Below, piece after piece: positions 35,802 through 43,486 of a stretch of DNA of 64,000 bases (position 1 is its first letter; each line of letters begins with the position of its first letter). The translations under genes and the position numbers were made by a program. The DNA is from Paenibacillus tarimensis. Lineage in GTDB: Bacteria > Bacillota > Bacilli > Paenibacillales > Paenibacillaceae. The stretch lies in contig NZ_JAKGAO010000011.1 of assembly GCF_021532315.1 (NCBI RefSeq), positions 470,168 through 534,167 of the forward strand. Direction: 5' to 3'. The notes below the pieces were generated by a model. It did not search any database, was not told the origin of the DNA, and was given only the letters and a program-made list of their open reading frames with translations.

Positions 35802-36254
35802 CTACTGCCTGCCCTGCAATTCGATGTTGTTCTTGTAGTGCTCATAGAACGTATTCAGCATCCGCTGCAGCTCGTTGACATCCTTCTCCGGCAGCACGCC
35901 AAACAGCTTGTTAAGCAGCTCCTTCCGCTGCTCCACGACACGTACCAGCTCTTGCCGCCCTTCCTCTGTCAGCTCCAGATACACGGTCCTCCGATCCTGT
36001 TCATCCTTCACACGCTCAACCAGTCCGGCCTTGACCAGCCTGTCAGCTATACCTGTGAAGCCTCCTGTCGTAATGAACAAAGCACCGGCAAGCTGAGAAG
36101 CCTTCTGCCTGCCTTCCTTATCAAGCAGTTCAAGCAGCTGCACCTGCGTTATGGAAAGACCAGATGGATTCTGCTTGTACCATTCCGTTCCCCAGATCTT
36201 ATAGCTCATACGAATCATCTGCCAGCAATCCAGCAGCTTATCTTGATGGCTCAT
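35802..36254 (-). CDS. MarR-family transcriptional regulator
   Basis: This 150-residue dimeric winged-helix regulator has the core QLLELLDKEGRQKASQLAGALF, the recognition region TTGGFTGIADRLVKAGLVERV and the wing KDEQDRRTVYLELTEEG, typical of MarR. It lies directly upstream of the YhgE/Pip gene on the same strand and probably represses that operon, including itself. A palindrome overlapping a good promoter 117 bases upstream (36371-36399) is a candidate operator. The start follows AAAGGGG. Confidence 0.92.
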   Translation of the reverse strand: MSHQDKLLDCWQMIRMSYKIWGTEWYKQNPSGLSITQVQLLELLDKEGRQKASQLAGALFITTGGFTGIADRLVKAGLVERVKDEQDRRTVYLELTEEGRQELVRVVEQRKELLNKLFGVLPEKDVNELQRMLNTFYEHYKNNIELQGRQ

Positions 36255-36370
36255 GCGTTATCCCCTTTCCTAGTCCGGATAGGTTTCACTATCGAACCTT
36301 CTGCCGGACATCTACATAGAATAATTCCTTTAAAATAAACCAGTAATAACCGTTTCCCTTATAAATAAGC

Positions 36371-36399
36371 ATCTTACTACTAAGATAAATATTTTGCAA
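36371..36399 (-). promoter_or_regulatory. Promoter with overlapping palindromic operator for marR-yhgE
   Basis: Minus-strand TTGCAA (36399-36394) and TAAGAT (36376-36371) are 17 bases apart. The palindrome ATCTTA-CTAC-TAAGAT (36371-36386) covers the -10 box and part of the spacer, where a MarR dimer would block RNA polymerase. Both are read directly; the pairing with this regulator is inferred. Confidence 0.55.
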
Positions 36400-36454
36400 G
36401 TGCTCAGTGTAAAATTTGATTATAGCCTTATAGCTTAACTTATAACAGAAAGCA

Positions 36455-36503
36455 CAAAAAAGCTGCTTCTCCAGCAGATCGTAATCTGCTTTCAAAACAG
36501 CTT
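36455..36503 (-). terminator. Terminator of the rpsF-ssb-rpsR operon
   Basis: Minus-strand AAGCTG pairs with CAGCTT and encloses a second stem (AGCAGAT/ATCTGCT). A run of T follows. It starts 15 bases after the rpsR stop. Confidence 0.8.
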
Positions 36504-36517
36504 CTTTACTCTATATA

Positions 36518-36799
36518 CTACTCCGTTGTGTAAGGAAGCAGAGCTACCTGACGCGAACGTTTGATGGCAGTTGTCAGAGCACGTTGATATTTAGCGCTGG
36601 TGCCCGTTACACGGCGAGGCAGGATCTTGCCGCGCTCGCTGATGAACTTTTTGAGCAGGTCAGTGTCTTTATAGTCAATGTGCGTGATTTTGTTAACGGT
36701 GAAGAAGCATACTTTACGACGCTTGTTACGGCCGCCTTTACGGCTGAACTTGCGCTCTGGACGCTCTCCGTCTCCGCCTTCTCTTGGTTTAAAGGCCAT
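36518..36799 (-). CDS. rpsR: 30S ribosomal protein S18
   Basis: This 93-residue S18 has the conserved core [24 protein letters not shown] and [19 protein letters not shown]. The start MAFKPREGG is 9 bases from AAGGAGG; an in-frame ATG two codons earlier lies too close to it. The N-terminus is longer and more basic than average. It is the last gene of rpsF-ssb-rpsR and partners S6 in the ribosome. Confidence 0.97.
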   Translation of the reverse strand: MAFKPREGGDGERPERKFSRKGGRNKRRKVCFFTVNKITHIDYKDTDLLKKFISERGKILPRRVTGTSAKYQRALTTAIKRSRQVALLPYTTE

Positions 36800-36854
36800 G
36801 TTCATATTCCTCCTTGTCTAAAAAATTCATTAAGCAGCAGCCTGCGGCCGCTTC

Positions 36855-37379
36855 TTAAAATGGCAAATCATCTTCCGAAATGTCGATTGGTCGTCCGTCA
36901 TCAGAGAACGGATCGTTGTCGTTCCGCGAAGCATTCCCGCGTCCGCCGGCATTACCGCCGCCGTACGAACCGCCGCCTCCGCTTCCGCCGCCGTAATTGC
37001 TGCCGCCACCACCGTAGCCGCCGCCTTCTTCACGGTTGTTACTTCCGCCGCCCTCACGGTTCGATGACTCCAGAAAACGAACGTTATCGGCAATGACTTC
37101 CGTCACGTAAACCCGCTTACCTTCGTTATTCTCATAGTTCCGAACCTGAATCCGGCCTTCAACCGCGGTCAGACGACCTTTGCGGAGATAGTTGGCGCAT
37201 GTTTCGGCAAGCTGCCGCCAGGTGACAACCGGGATAAAATCAGCTTCCCGCTCACCGCCATTGCTGGTAAACGGCCGGTCAACAGCCAGCGTAAATTGCG
37301 TGACCGCCACACCGGACGGTGTATATCGCATCTCGGGATCTCTTGTCAGACGCCCGATCAGAATGACACGGTTCAACAT
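36855..37379 (-). CDS. ssb: Single-stranded DNA-binding protein
   Basis: This 174-residue SSB has an N-terminal OB fold ([23 protein letters not shown], about residues 1-108), a Gly/Tyr/Asn-rich flexible linker (about 112-155) and the C-terminal acidic tip EDDLPF that docks partner proteins at forks and in repair. It is encoded between rpsF and rpsR, the universal Bacillota arrangement. Confidence 0.97.
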   Translation of the reverse strand: MLNRVILIGRLTRDPEMRYTPSGVAVTQFTLAVDRPFTSNGGEREADFIPVVTWRQLAETCANYLRKGRLTAVEGRIQVRNYENNEGKRVYVTEVIADNVRFLESSNREGGGSNNREEGGGYGGGGSNYGGGSGGGGSYGGGNAGGRGNASRNDNDPFSDDGRPIDISEDDLPF

Positions 37380-37421
37380 GGTTATTAACCTCCCAATCGG
37401 TTAACATCCCTTGCGCGCAGC

Positions 37422-37706
37422 TTAGGCTACGTCTTTGACGATCAAGAACCGGATAATTTCATCCGTAATCTTCATGACGCGGTCAAGTTCAACGATAACC
37501 TCAGATGGAGCGTTGAAATGTACCAGCACGTAAATGCCGTCACGAATCTTATTGATCTCATACGCAAGGCGGCGTTTGCCCATCACGTCTTGCTTTGTGA
37601 CTTCTCCGCCGTTGGAGATGATGCCATTGAATTTTTCGACTAGTGCTTGAACAGCTTCCTGTTCTACATCCGGACGAATAATGTACATCACTTCATATTT
37701 GCGCAT
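37422..37706 (-). CDS. rpsF: 30S ribosomal protein S6
   Basis: This 94-residue S6 begins MRKYEVMYIIRPDVE, contains KFNGIISNGGEVTKQDVMGKRRLAYEINKI, and ends DEIIRFLIVKDVA. ATG 37706 has AGGAGG seven bases upstream; the in-frame GTG three codons earlier lies within that site. It is the first gene of the operon. A hairpin in its leader (37730-37748) may bind the S6:S18 complex for autoregulation. Confidence 0.97.
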   Translation of the reverse strand: MRKYEVMYIIRPDVEQEAVQALVEKFNGIISNGGEVTKQDVMGKRRLAYEINKIRDGIYVLVHFNAPSEVIVELDRVMKITDEIIRFLIVKDVA

Positions 37707-37729
37707 TCTGTTCACCTCCTTTTGGACTA

Positions 37730-37748
37730 GCGGCTCCCCTGCGGGAGC
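37730..37748 (-). promoter_or_regulatory. Candidate S6:S18 autoregulatory hairpin in the rpsF leader
   Basis: On the minus strand GCUCCC-GCAG-GGGAGC is followed immediately by CCG, about 25 bases before the rpsF start. S6:S18 is known to bind a leader hairpin with an exposed CCG in many bacteria. The match here is by position and the CCG only. Confidence 0.35.
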
Positions 37749-37956
37749 AAGGAGCGAGAGACTTAATCAACTCGCATACCATATTACTATATCAAAGATA
37801 GAGTGCCGAAAGCAAGTACTGTTTTCCTGCACCTGCTTCCCCCTCTCAGAACCAGCCATGTCACATAATCCCGTTCATTGACTGTCCTCCCTTCGCGCAC
37901 AATAAGCTGTGGACGAAACCGTCCGTTAACTATGCAGCATAAGGAGGAACTTCCCC

Positions 37957-38136
37957 ATGGGTGAATGGACACATTTTACGGACAGACATACGGCTCCTAA
38001 TGATGGAATCTATATTGAGGTCGGCGAGCATGCCGTGCACACGGGCGTCAACAATCCGCGTAAAGTAAAGCTCAAGAAAGGCCAGCGCTTCCCCGAGCTT
38101 ACGAATGAAGACCGCCGCTGGACCCGGATGAAGTAA
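37957..38136 (+). CDS. YjzC-family small protein
   Basis: This 59-residue protein begins MGEWTHFTDRHTAPNDGIYIE and ends TNEDRRWTRMK. It matches the pattern of B. subtilis YjzC, a small protein with an APN-GIY-E-GE core, a NNP-KV segment and a W-TR-K end. AAGGAGG (37941-37947) lies 9 bases before ATG 37957. The function of the family is unknown. It is divergent from rpsF, alone on the plus strand. Confidence 0.8.
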   Translation: MGEWTHFTDRHTAPNDGIYIEVGEHAVHTGVNNPRKVKLKKGQRFPELTNEDRRWTRMK

Positions 38137-38390
38137 AAGCATTATTTCATCGGCATCATGTATACAGCTGATCCATCCGGGACAATATAATATCGACGGT
38201 GAGACGAGAGGTGTGGTTACGTTGAACTCCTTAGTGCAACAACCGCAAGAGGAACAGATCCACTCAGCATAGAAGCGGAGGGATGTGCCAAAGACTCTTA
38301 AGTCGAAGTACACGCGCATCGGAAGATGCACCCGAAAGTTTCTTGTCGCCTGATGAAGATACTGATGACTCAACCAAATCAACCACCGTC
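38137..38390 (+). other. Short transcribed-looking unit without a recognised gene
   Basis: A TATAAT box (38186-38191) precedes GAGAGG and a TTG-initiated 16-codon frame (38222-38272, MNSLVQQPQEEQIHSA, ending in TAG). The same frame stays open after the TAG for another 26 codons that include a GTG with GGAGG in front. A strong terminator follows at 38393. This may be a small RNA, a leader peptide pair or a decayed gene. I cannot assign a function. Confidence 0.35.
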
Positions 38391-38392
38391 AG

Positions 38393-38418
38393 GAGAGCCC
38401 GCAAGGGCTCTCTTTTTT
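38393..38418 (+). terminator. Strong plus-strand terminator
   Basis: GAGAGCCC (38393-38400) pairs with GGGCTCTC (38405-38412) around GCAA, followed by six T. It ends the yjzC-side or the short 38.2-kb transcript, facing the tRNA. Confidence 0.9.
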
Positions 38419-38451
38419 GGTGAATATAAACCAAATCAACCGAAGCAAACA

Positions 38452-38480
38452 ACAAAAAAACGGCCCCATCGGGACCGTTA
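38452..38480 (-). terminator. Terminator after tRNA-Ser
   Basis: Minus-strand AACGGTCCC pairs with GGGGCCGTT across GAT, followed by seven T. It begins 11 bases after the tRNA 3' end. Confidence 0.9.
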
Positions 38481-38490
38481 TGTGTATGTA

Positions 38491-38581
38491 TGGCGGAGAA
38501 GGTGGGATTCGAACCCACGCACGCCGTGAGACGCCTAGCTGATTTCGAGTCAGCCCCCTTGGACCACTTGGGTACCTCTCC
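38491..38581 (-). tRNA. tRNA-Ser (anticodon CGA)
   Basis: The 91-base minus-strand RNA begins GGAGAGG and ends CCTTCTCC-G-CCA, so the acceptor stem pairs and CCA is encoded. The anticodon stem GCTGA/TCAGC holds the loop CTCGAAA, giving anticodon CGA, which reads UCG serine codons. A long variable arm (GGCGTCTCACGGCGT region) and the T arm GTTCGAATC are as expected for class II serine tRNAs. Confidence 0.95.
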
Positions 38582-38679
38582 ATTCATCACAAGCAGGATT
38601 TATAATACCATAGATGGTTGGGGAATGCAACAGCCTTGTTTACAACTTTTTAAAGGCAAATCATTCCCCCTCCTCTCCC

Positions 38680-38901
38680 TTACTCTGCAGCCTGTCCTTG
38701 CTGCTCTGATCCAGCGCTTCGCAGCACCTTCTTCATGTTTTTCTCAAACTTCAGCCTGGGCACAAGGATGCTGTGCTTGCAGCCGACACATTTGATGCGA
38801 ATGTCCATCCCCATCCGGATGATCTCCATCTCATTGGTTCCGCAGGGATGCTGCTTCTTCATCTGCACAATATCGCCAAGCGCAAACTCCTTACGCTCCA
38901 T
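38680..38901 (-). CDS. DUF951 small protein (YyzM-like)
   Basis: This 73-residue protein contains LGDIVQMKKQHPCGTNEMEI, then RIKCVGCKHSILVPRLKFEK, the signature of DUF951. Three cysteines (HPCG and CVGC) suggest a zinc-ribbon-like nucleic-acid binder; the function is unknown. GGAGGCGCATAGCGAG precedes the ATG at 38901. It begins 4 bases after the mechanosensitive-channel gene in the same operon, a pairing common in Bacillota. Confidence 0.9.
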   Translation of the reverse strand: MERKEFALGDIVQMKKQHPCGTNEMEIIRMGMDIRIKCVGCKHSILVPRLKFEKNMKKVLRSAGSEQQGQAAE

Positions 38902-38905
38902 CTCG

Positions 38906-39799
38906 CTATGCGCCTCCTCTTTCACCCTTGTAGTAGGTGACCATCTTCGGATACGGAATTTCAATGCCATTCGCATCAAGTGATTTTTTAATCTCAGCAT
39001 TGAGCAAACGTGCTACGACAAAGTGAGTATTCGGCATGCACTCTGCAATAACCCTTATGGTCACTTCCGATTGTCCCAATGCCTGTACACCCAGAACCTC
39101 AGGCGTCTTCGTCATATTCTCATGATGCACCTGTTCAATCGTTTTCTTAATAATCTCCGTCGCATGGTCGATATCCTCTTCATAAGCAATCGAAACATCC
39201 AGCACGGCAAGTGAATTGCGCAGTGAATAATTCGTGACCTCCACAATTGAGCCGTTAGGTATAATATACACCTCTCCAGTCCAGCTTGTCAGCCTTGTGG
39301 CACGCAACCCGATCACATCCACTGTACCTTTGAAATTACCCGTCTGAATAAAATCGCCTACCGAGAACTGGTCTTCAAGGATAATGAAGAATCCGGTAAT
39401 GACATCCTTCACCAAGCTTTGGGCGCCGAAGCCAATCGCAAGCCCGACTACACCGGCCCCTGCTATAATCGGTCCGAGATTTATATTGAATTCGCTTAGA
39501 ATGAGCAGTAATGTGATGAAATAGACAACATAGTTTACTACATTCTTAAGCAGCCTGCCGACGGTTTGCACACGTCTTGTTTCAATGTGCAGCCGGGTAG
39601 TGTTCCGGCTCAAGATCATATGGTTCAGCAGCTTGTTAGCTCCCCAGATGATGACTCTCCCGATTACCAGAATCAGCAGAATTCTAATGGCACCAATTGC
39701 GACCGCAATCCACATCGCCTCATTCATGAACCAATCCTGAATTGCCGCCCAAAGCCCAGATATCGTTTCCTCATTAATCGTTGTTTCTTCGTTCATCAA
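38906..39799 (-). CDS. Small-conductance mechanosensitive channel (MscS family)
   Basis: This 297-residue channel releases solutes under osmotic downshock. Membrane segments are at about 30-55, 80-100 and the pore helix (about 110-140: AGAGVVGLAIGFGAQSLVKDV, the Gly/Ala-rich TM3). The MscS beta domain follows with VYIIPNGSIVEVTNYS (about residues 175-192) and a C-terminal alpha/beta domain ending YPKMVTYYKG. The size is typical. Confidence 0.93.
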   Translation of the reverse strand: MMNEETTINEETISGLWAAIQDWFMNEAMWIAVAIGAIRILLILVIGRVIIWGANKLLNHMILSRNTTRLHIETRRVQTVGRLLKNVVNYVVYFITLLLILSEFNINLGPIIAGAGVVGLAIGFGAQSLVKDVITGFFIILEDQFSVGDFIQTGNFKGTVDVIGLRATRLTSWTGEVYIIPNGSIVEVTNYSLRNSLAVLDVSIAYEEDIDHATEIIKKTIEQVHHENMTKTPEVLGVQALGQSEVTIRVIAECMPNTHFVVARLLNAEIKKSLDANGIEIPYPKMVTYYKGERGGA

Positions 39800-39862
39800 T
39801 TTCTCCTCCCTACGAACCCATCATCCTAAAGCTTAACCTCTTTATTTACACAGTTAGCTTAG

Positions 39863-40105
39863 CTATTTAAACGACACTTGCACATACTGGTTTCCCACCT
39901 GCTCGAATATTCCCCGTATCTCTACCTTCTCTTCTATTATAACGGCTGCCACCTGCTGCAAGTCCACATCCGGAAAATCAATTGACAGCGCGCAGCCTGC
40001 AGTTATCTCCTTTGGTGTAGGCCGTATATCTATTTCTATCTCCGCGTATTCCAGGAGCATCTCTGCCCGCAAAGCTTGTTGAGTAGAATCAAATGCAATC
40101 AGCAT
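39863..40105 (-). CDS. DUF3343 protein, putative Se/S-carrier-like
   Basis: This 80-residue protein starts LIAFDSTQQALRAEMLLEYAEI and then has IRPTPKEITAGCALSIDF. This is the DUF3343 pattern, in which a single Cys after the PTP segment (here AGCALSI, about residue 38) is proposed to carry sulfur or selenium. A cysteine-desulfurase relative lies 1.2 kb downstream on the same strand. It is divergent from yyaC. The carrier role is a family hypothesis, not shown here. Confidence 0.85.
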   Translation of the reverse strand: MLIAFDSTQQALRAEMLLEYAEIEIDIRPTPKEITAGCALSIDFPDVDLQQVAAVIIEEKVEIRGIFEQVGNQYVQVSFK

Positions 40106-40147
40106 ATTCTGTCCTCCGCGAATGAATCTTTATTTTTACAGCCCCAA

Positions 40148-40177
40148 GTATAAAATGACCACCCTGTCCATATACTA
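40148..40177 (+). promoter_or_regulatory. Possible sporulation-sigma promoter of yyaC
   Basis: GTATA (40148-40152) and CATATACTA (40169-40177) are spaced about as in promoters of the sporulation sigma factors. The match to any one factor is imperfect. Confidence 0.3.
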
Positions 40178-40207
40178 GTAACACATGAGGATGGCGGAGG
40201 GGATTCT

Positions 40208-40801
40208 ATGAAAATGACGAGTAGAAAAGAGACGCCTTTCAAGATAGCGCACACGGAATCAAATGTTGGCGTACTCCTGACAGACAGGCTTACCGGTTAT
40301 TTGCGCAACCTGTACCCGGAGCAACGACTTGTTATTGTGTGCGTCGGAACTGATCGTTCAACCGGAGATTCACTAGGCCCATTAATAGGCTCCCAGTTAA
40401 GCAAGCATCGCAGTCCCCACTATGATCTGTTCGGTACGCTGGAGCAGCCTGTCCATGCCGTTAATCTGGAGGAAACACTCCAGCATATTGAACGGAATAT
40501 ACGCCATCCATTCGTCATTGGTATAGATGCCTGTCTTGGACAAGTTGCCAGTGTGGGATGTATTCAAGTTGGGAAGGGTCCTGTCCGTCCGGGTGCCGGT
40601 GTGAACAAGGAGCTCCCTCCCGTTGGGGACATCCATATTACCGGAATCGTGAATGTCGGCGGCTTCATGGAGTATTTTGTCCTACAGAATACCCGTCTTC
40701 ACTTAGTCATTCGCATGGCCGAAATCATAGCCCGAAGCCTGCATCATGCGGTCCTTCTTGCTAACCGGCCGGCTGCTATTTCGGCTGCACAGCCTGAATG
40801 A
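40208..40801 (+). CDS. yyaC: Spore protease YyaC
   Basis: This 197-residue protein is related to the germination protease GPR fold. Its core reads VCVGTDRSTGDSLGPLIG, then HPFVIGIDACLGQVASVG, and GDIHITGIVNVGGFMEYFVLQ. In B. subtilis yyaC is expressed in the forespore. GGAGGGG precedes ATG 40208. It is one of few plus-strand genes on this arm, and its last 26 bases overlap the convergent DUF4446 gene. Confidence 0.93.
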   Translation: MKMTSRKETPFKIAHTESNVGVLLTDRLTGYLRNLYPEQRLVIVCVGTDRSTGDSLGPLIGSQLSKHRSPHYDLFGTLEQPVHAVNLEETLQHIERNIRHPFVIGIDACLGQVASVGCIQVGKGPVRPGAGVNKELPPVGDIHITGIVNVGGFMEYFVLQNTRLHLVIRMAEIIARSLHHAVLLANRPAAISAAQPE

Positions 40802-41270
40802 TCGCCTGCTTCTCCTCTGGTGTCAATGGATAAGTAGATTCACCGCCCACGAGCGGTTTAGCATATACGTATGTTTCCTCGCGTGTATGAAGACCGCTCA
40901 TCACAATACCATCCTGGTCATCGTTAACTATCGCAATCGAGAAGCTCATATCACTGCCTTGTGTTGAGAATGCATTATAACGATAAATACCGACATTCCC
41001 CTTCTTCAACCGCAGCCCGTTATACAGCTTCACCAGTTCGTTCTCATGCTCCCTTAATTGGTATTCACTATGCGTCACCCTCGTCTGCAGGTCGGTCAGA
41101 AGCTGTTCCAAATTATCCACTCCGGTCTCCGCCATCATCGCCCGATAATCACGTCTTAATCGTTTCAGCCTTCTGCCCATTGCAATATTCCAGATCACAA
41201 GCATTAGAACAATTGCTGACAAGCCCAGGAACAGCCATTCGACGATATATGGTTCAAATATTGGCTCCAT
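40776..41270 (-). CDS. DUF4446 family membrane protein
   Basis: This 164-residue protein has one N-terminal membrane segment (about 9-31: VEWLFLGLSAIVLMLVIW), a helical region and a conserved C-terminal domain (NVGIYRYNAFSTQGSDMSFSIAIVNDDQDGIVMSGLHTREE), which defines DUF4446. GGAGGAG nine bases before the ATG at 41270 decides the start. The function is unknown. It sits between the cysteine-desulfurase relative and yyaC, a conserved arrangement near oriC. Confidence 0.9.
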   Translation of the reverse strand: MEPIFEPYIVEWLFLGLSAIVLMLVIWNIAMGRRLKRLRRDYRAMMAETGVDNLEQLLTDLQTRVTHSEYQLREHENELVKLYNGLRLKKGNVGIYRYNAFSTQGSDMSFSIAIVNDDQDGIVMSGLHTREETYVYAKPLVGGESTYPLTPEEKQAIIQAVQPK

Positions 41271-41342
41271 TCTAATTTCTCCTCCATACCATCCCATTAC
41301 CTGCCTGCCTGCTTGCAGGCAACTAACTGCGCTAAACTTTCT

Positions 41343-42509
41343 TTATGAATAGTGCTGTTTTATTTCTTCCACTGCAGCAATTAATGCATCTACGTCTGAT
41401 TCTTCCGTGTAAAAACCGACACTTGCGCGTACCGCACCTGTCTCTGTCGTACCCGCACAGCCGTGTGCAAGCGGCGTACAGTGAAAACCGGAACGTACTG
41501 CTATACCGTAGTGCTGATCCAAAATAAAAGCGGTCTCTGAAGGATCGGCAGAACCCACCAGGAAGGATACAATGCCTGTTCTGGGCTCGCCAATCGCAGG
41601 ACCCAAGACCGTTACACCATCTATTCCAAGAAGCCCCTCCATCAGACGCTGTGTTAAAGACCATTCTTTATTATGGATCTTTTCGACAGTCTCATTCGCT
41701 ACCACTTCAACCCCTGCCCGCAAGCCCGCAATACCAGACAAGTTTAGTGTGCCTGATTCATAACGGTCCGGTCTTACATCCGGCTGATCAATGGCTTCGG
41801 ATTGACTTCCAGTCCCTCCATGCAGGAGCGGAACCAAGTCGATATCCGGATGAATGTACAGCCCTCCCGTCCCTTGGGGGCCCAGGAGACCTTTGTGACC
41901 CGGAAAGGCCAGCATATCTATGCCCATCGCCTCAACGTCTATAGGGAGTATTCCAGCGCTCTGAGCGGCATCTACCAGAAGTGCTATACCTTTTGAACGT
42001 GTGAGCTGTCCTATATCTTGAACTGGAAGTATGGAACCAAGCAGATTGGAGCTGTGGTTAACGATTACAAGCTTTGTAGCAGCTGTTAATGCCTCTTCTA
42101 TCTGTCTCAGCTGAAGAGTTCCTGCCGGATCTGTATCTACATAAGTTACTTGAATTCCAATTGTGCGTTTGAGGTATTCCAAGGGTCTGCGGACAGAGTT
42201 GTGCTCAACCGCGGTCGCCACCACATGATCGCCAGGCTTCAAGAATCCTTTAATAGCAAGGTTAAGTGCTTCTGTCGTACTTGGAGTAAAAGCGATGTCA
42301 TTCGGATTCTTAATGCGGAATAGCTGAGCCAAACTCTTCCGGGCGCCAAACACCGCACGACTGGCCCGAACGGCCATTCTATGGCTGCCCCGCCCCGGAT
42401 TAGCTGCGTACTCCAACAGTGCCTCCTGGACAGCATCAACAACCTGCTGAGGCTTGGGCCATGAAGTAGCCGCATGATCCAAGTAATGAATTTTATTATT
42501 TGTATCCAC
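41343..42509 (-). CDS. Cysteine desulfurase family protein (class V aminotransferase, EF2568 type)
   Basis: This 388-residue PLP enzyme probably removes sulfur from cysteine to form a persulfide. It shows PLP-binding Lys206 (FPGHKGLLGPQGTGG), the Asp of LLVDAAQSAG (about 180), His103 of VEHNS, and catalytic Cys344 in VRSGFHCTPLAH. Sequence style matches the EF2568-type subfamily, which recurs near selenium- or sulfur-handling genes. Translation starts at GTG 42509 with GGAGGGAG upstream. A DUF3343 carrier-like protein is encoded nearby, suggesting donor and acceptor; that link is inference. Confidence 0.9.
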   Translation of the reverse strand: MDTNNKIHYLDHAATSWPKPQQVVDAVQEALLEYAANPGRGSHRMAVRASRAVFGARKSLAQLFRIKNPNDIAFTPSTTEALNLAIKGFLKPGDHVVATAVEHNSVRRPLEYLKRTIGIQVTYVDTDPAGTLQLRQIEEALTAATKLVIVNHSSNLLGSILPVQDIGQLTRSKGIALLVDAAQSAGILPIDVEAMGIDMLAFPGHKGLLGPQGTGGLYIHPDIDLVPLLHGGTGSQSEAIDQPDVRPDRYESGTLNLSGIAGLRAGVEVVANETVEKIHNKEWSLTQRLMEGLLGIDGVTVLGPAIGEPRTGIVSFLVGSADPSETAFILDQHYGIAVRSGFHCTPLAHGCAGTTETGAVRASVGFYTEESDVDALIAAVEEIKQHYS

Positions 42510-42625
42510 CTTTTACTCCCTCCACTCATCCACCTTTTTCCCATATAAAACAATAGCACACCTTAGTTTAATCTTTCCTCCGAAAGATTACAACTCAGGT
42601 ATGCTATAACTGTTTACCATGAATA

Positions 42626-43486
42626 CTAGGCCATTTTTTCAAGAAGCTCTAACAGTCGCTCTAGATCCTGTTTATTGTAATACAGCAGTTCAATACGCCC
42701 TTTATCCTTCTGCTGCTTAATTTTGACGGTTGTTTTGAAACGTTCGCGAAGCGATTCTTCTACTTGTTCAATATAAGGGTCCCGCTTCTTATTGCGCTGG
42801 GCTGGTAGCGATTCCTGTTCTGCTGCAGGCTTGCGGTCAAGATTCTGAATTGCTTCCTCCAGCTCTCTTACGCTCCACTCCTGCTCTATTGAAAGCCTGG
42901 CTAATTCCTGTTTTTTCACTTCATCCTTTAGACCTGCCAGTGCGCGTGCATGACCCATAGATAATGTTCCACGTGAAACATTTTCCTTAATTTCTGCTGG
43001 GAGAGTAAGCAACCGCAGGAAGTTTGCAATATGGGATCTCGACTTCCCAACCTTCATGGACAGTTCTTCTTGGGTCAGACTGAACTTCTCCATAATCGAC
43101 TGGTAAGCGATCGCCAGCTCTATGGCATTCAGGTCTTCCCGCTGCAGATTCTCGATCAAAGCAATTTCCATGACTTGCTGATCAGTGAAGTTTCGTACTA
43201 CAGCAGGGATGGTCGTATTACCGCACAGCTGAGACGCCCGAAAGCGTCGTTCACCAGCGATTATCTCATATCCCTTAACAACACTGCGGACAATAATAGG
43301 CTGAATTATTCCGTGCTGTTTAATCGATTCAGCGAGTTCCTTGATAGCATCCTCATCGAATGTTTTACGTGGCTGATAGGGATTCGGCCTTAACTGCGTC
43401 AGTGATACCTCAACCACTTTATCATCTTCCTGTACCGAAAGCGATGGAATCAGCGCGTCAAGCCCTCTACCTAGCCGCTTGCTCAT
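42626..43486 (-). CDS. parB: Chromosome partitioning protein ParB (Spo0J)
   Basis: This 286-residue CTP-dependent DNA clamp loads at parS and organises the origin. The ParB N domain shows LRPNPYQPRKTF, IIQPIIVR and the CTP-binding GERRFRAS (about residues 77-84). A helix-turn-helix follows (LTQEELSMKVGKSRSHIANFLRL), then a C-terminal dimer domain. Its coding sequence contains a parS site at 42965-42980. It overlaps the 3' end of parA by 20 bases. Confidence 0.96.
   Translation of the reverse strand: MSKRLGRGLDALIPSLSVQEDDKVVEVSLTQLRPNPYQPRKTFDEDAIKELAESIKQHGIIQPIIVRSVVKGYEIIAGERRFRASQLCGNTTIPAVVRNFTDQQVMEIALIENLQREDLNAIELAIAYQSIMEKFSLTQEELSMKVGKSRSHIANFLRLLTLPAEIKENVSRGTLSMGHARALAGLKDEVKKQELARLSIEQEWSVRELEEAIQNLDRKPAAEQESLPAQRNKKRDPYIEQVEESLRERFKTTVKIKQQKDKGRIELLYYNKQDLERLLELLEKMA
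42965..42980. promoter_or_regulatory. parS site inside parB
   Basis: TGTTCCACGTGAAACA is a 16-base parS match (one base off the perfect palindrome). B. subtilis likewise has a parS inside spo0J. Confidence 0.9.
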
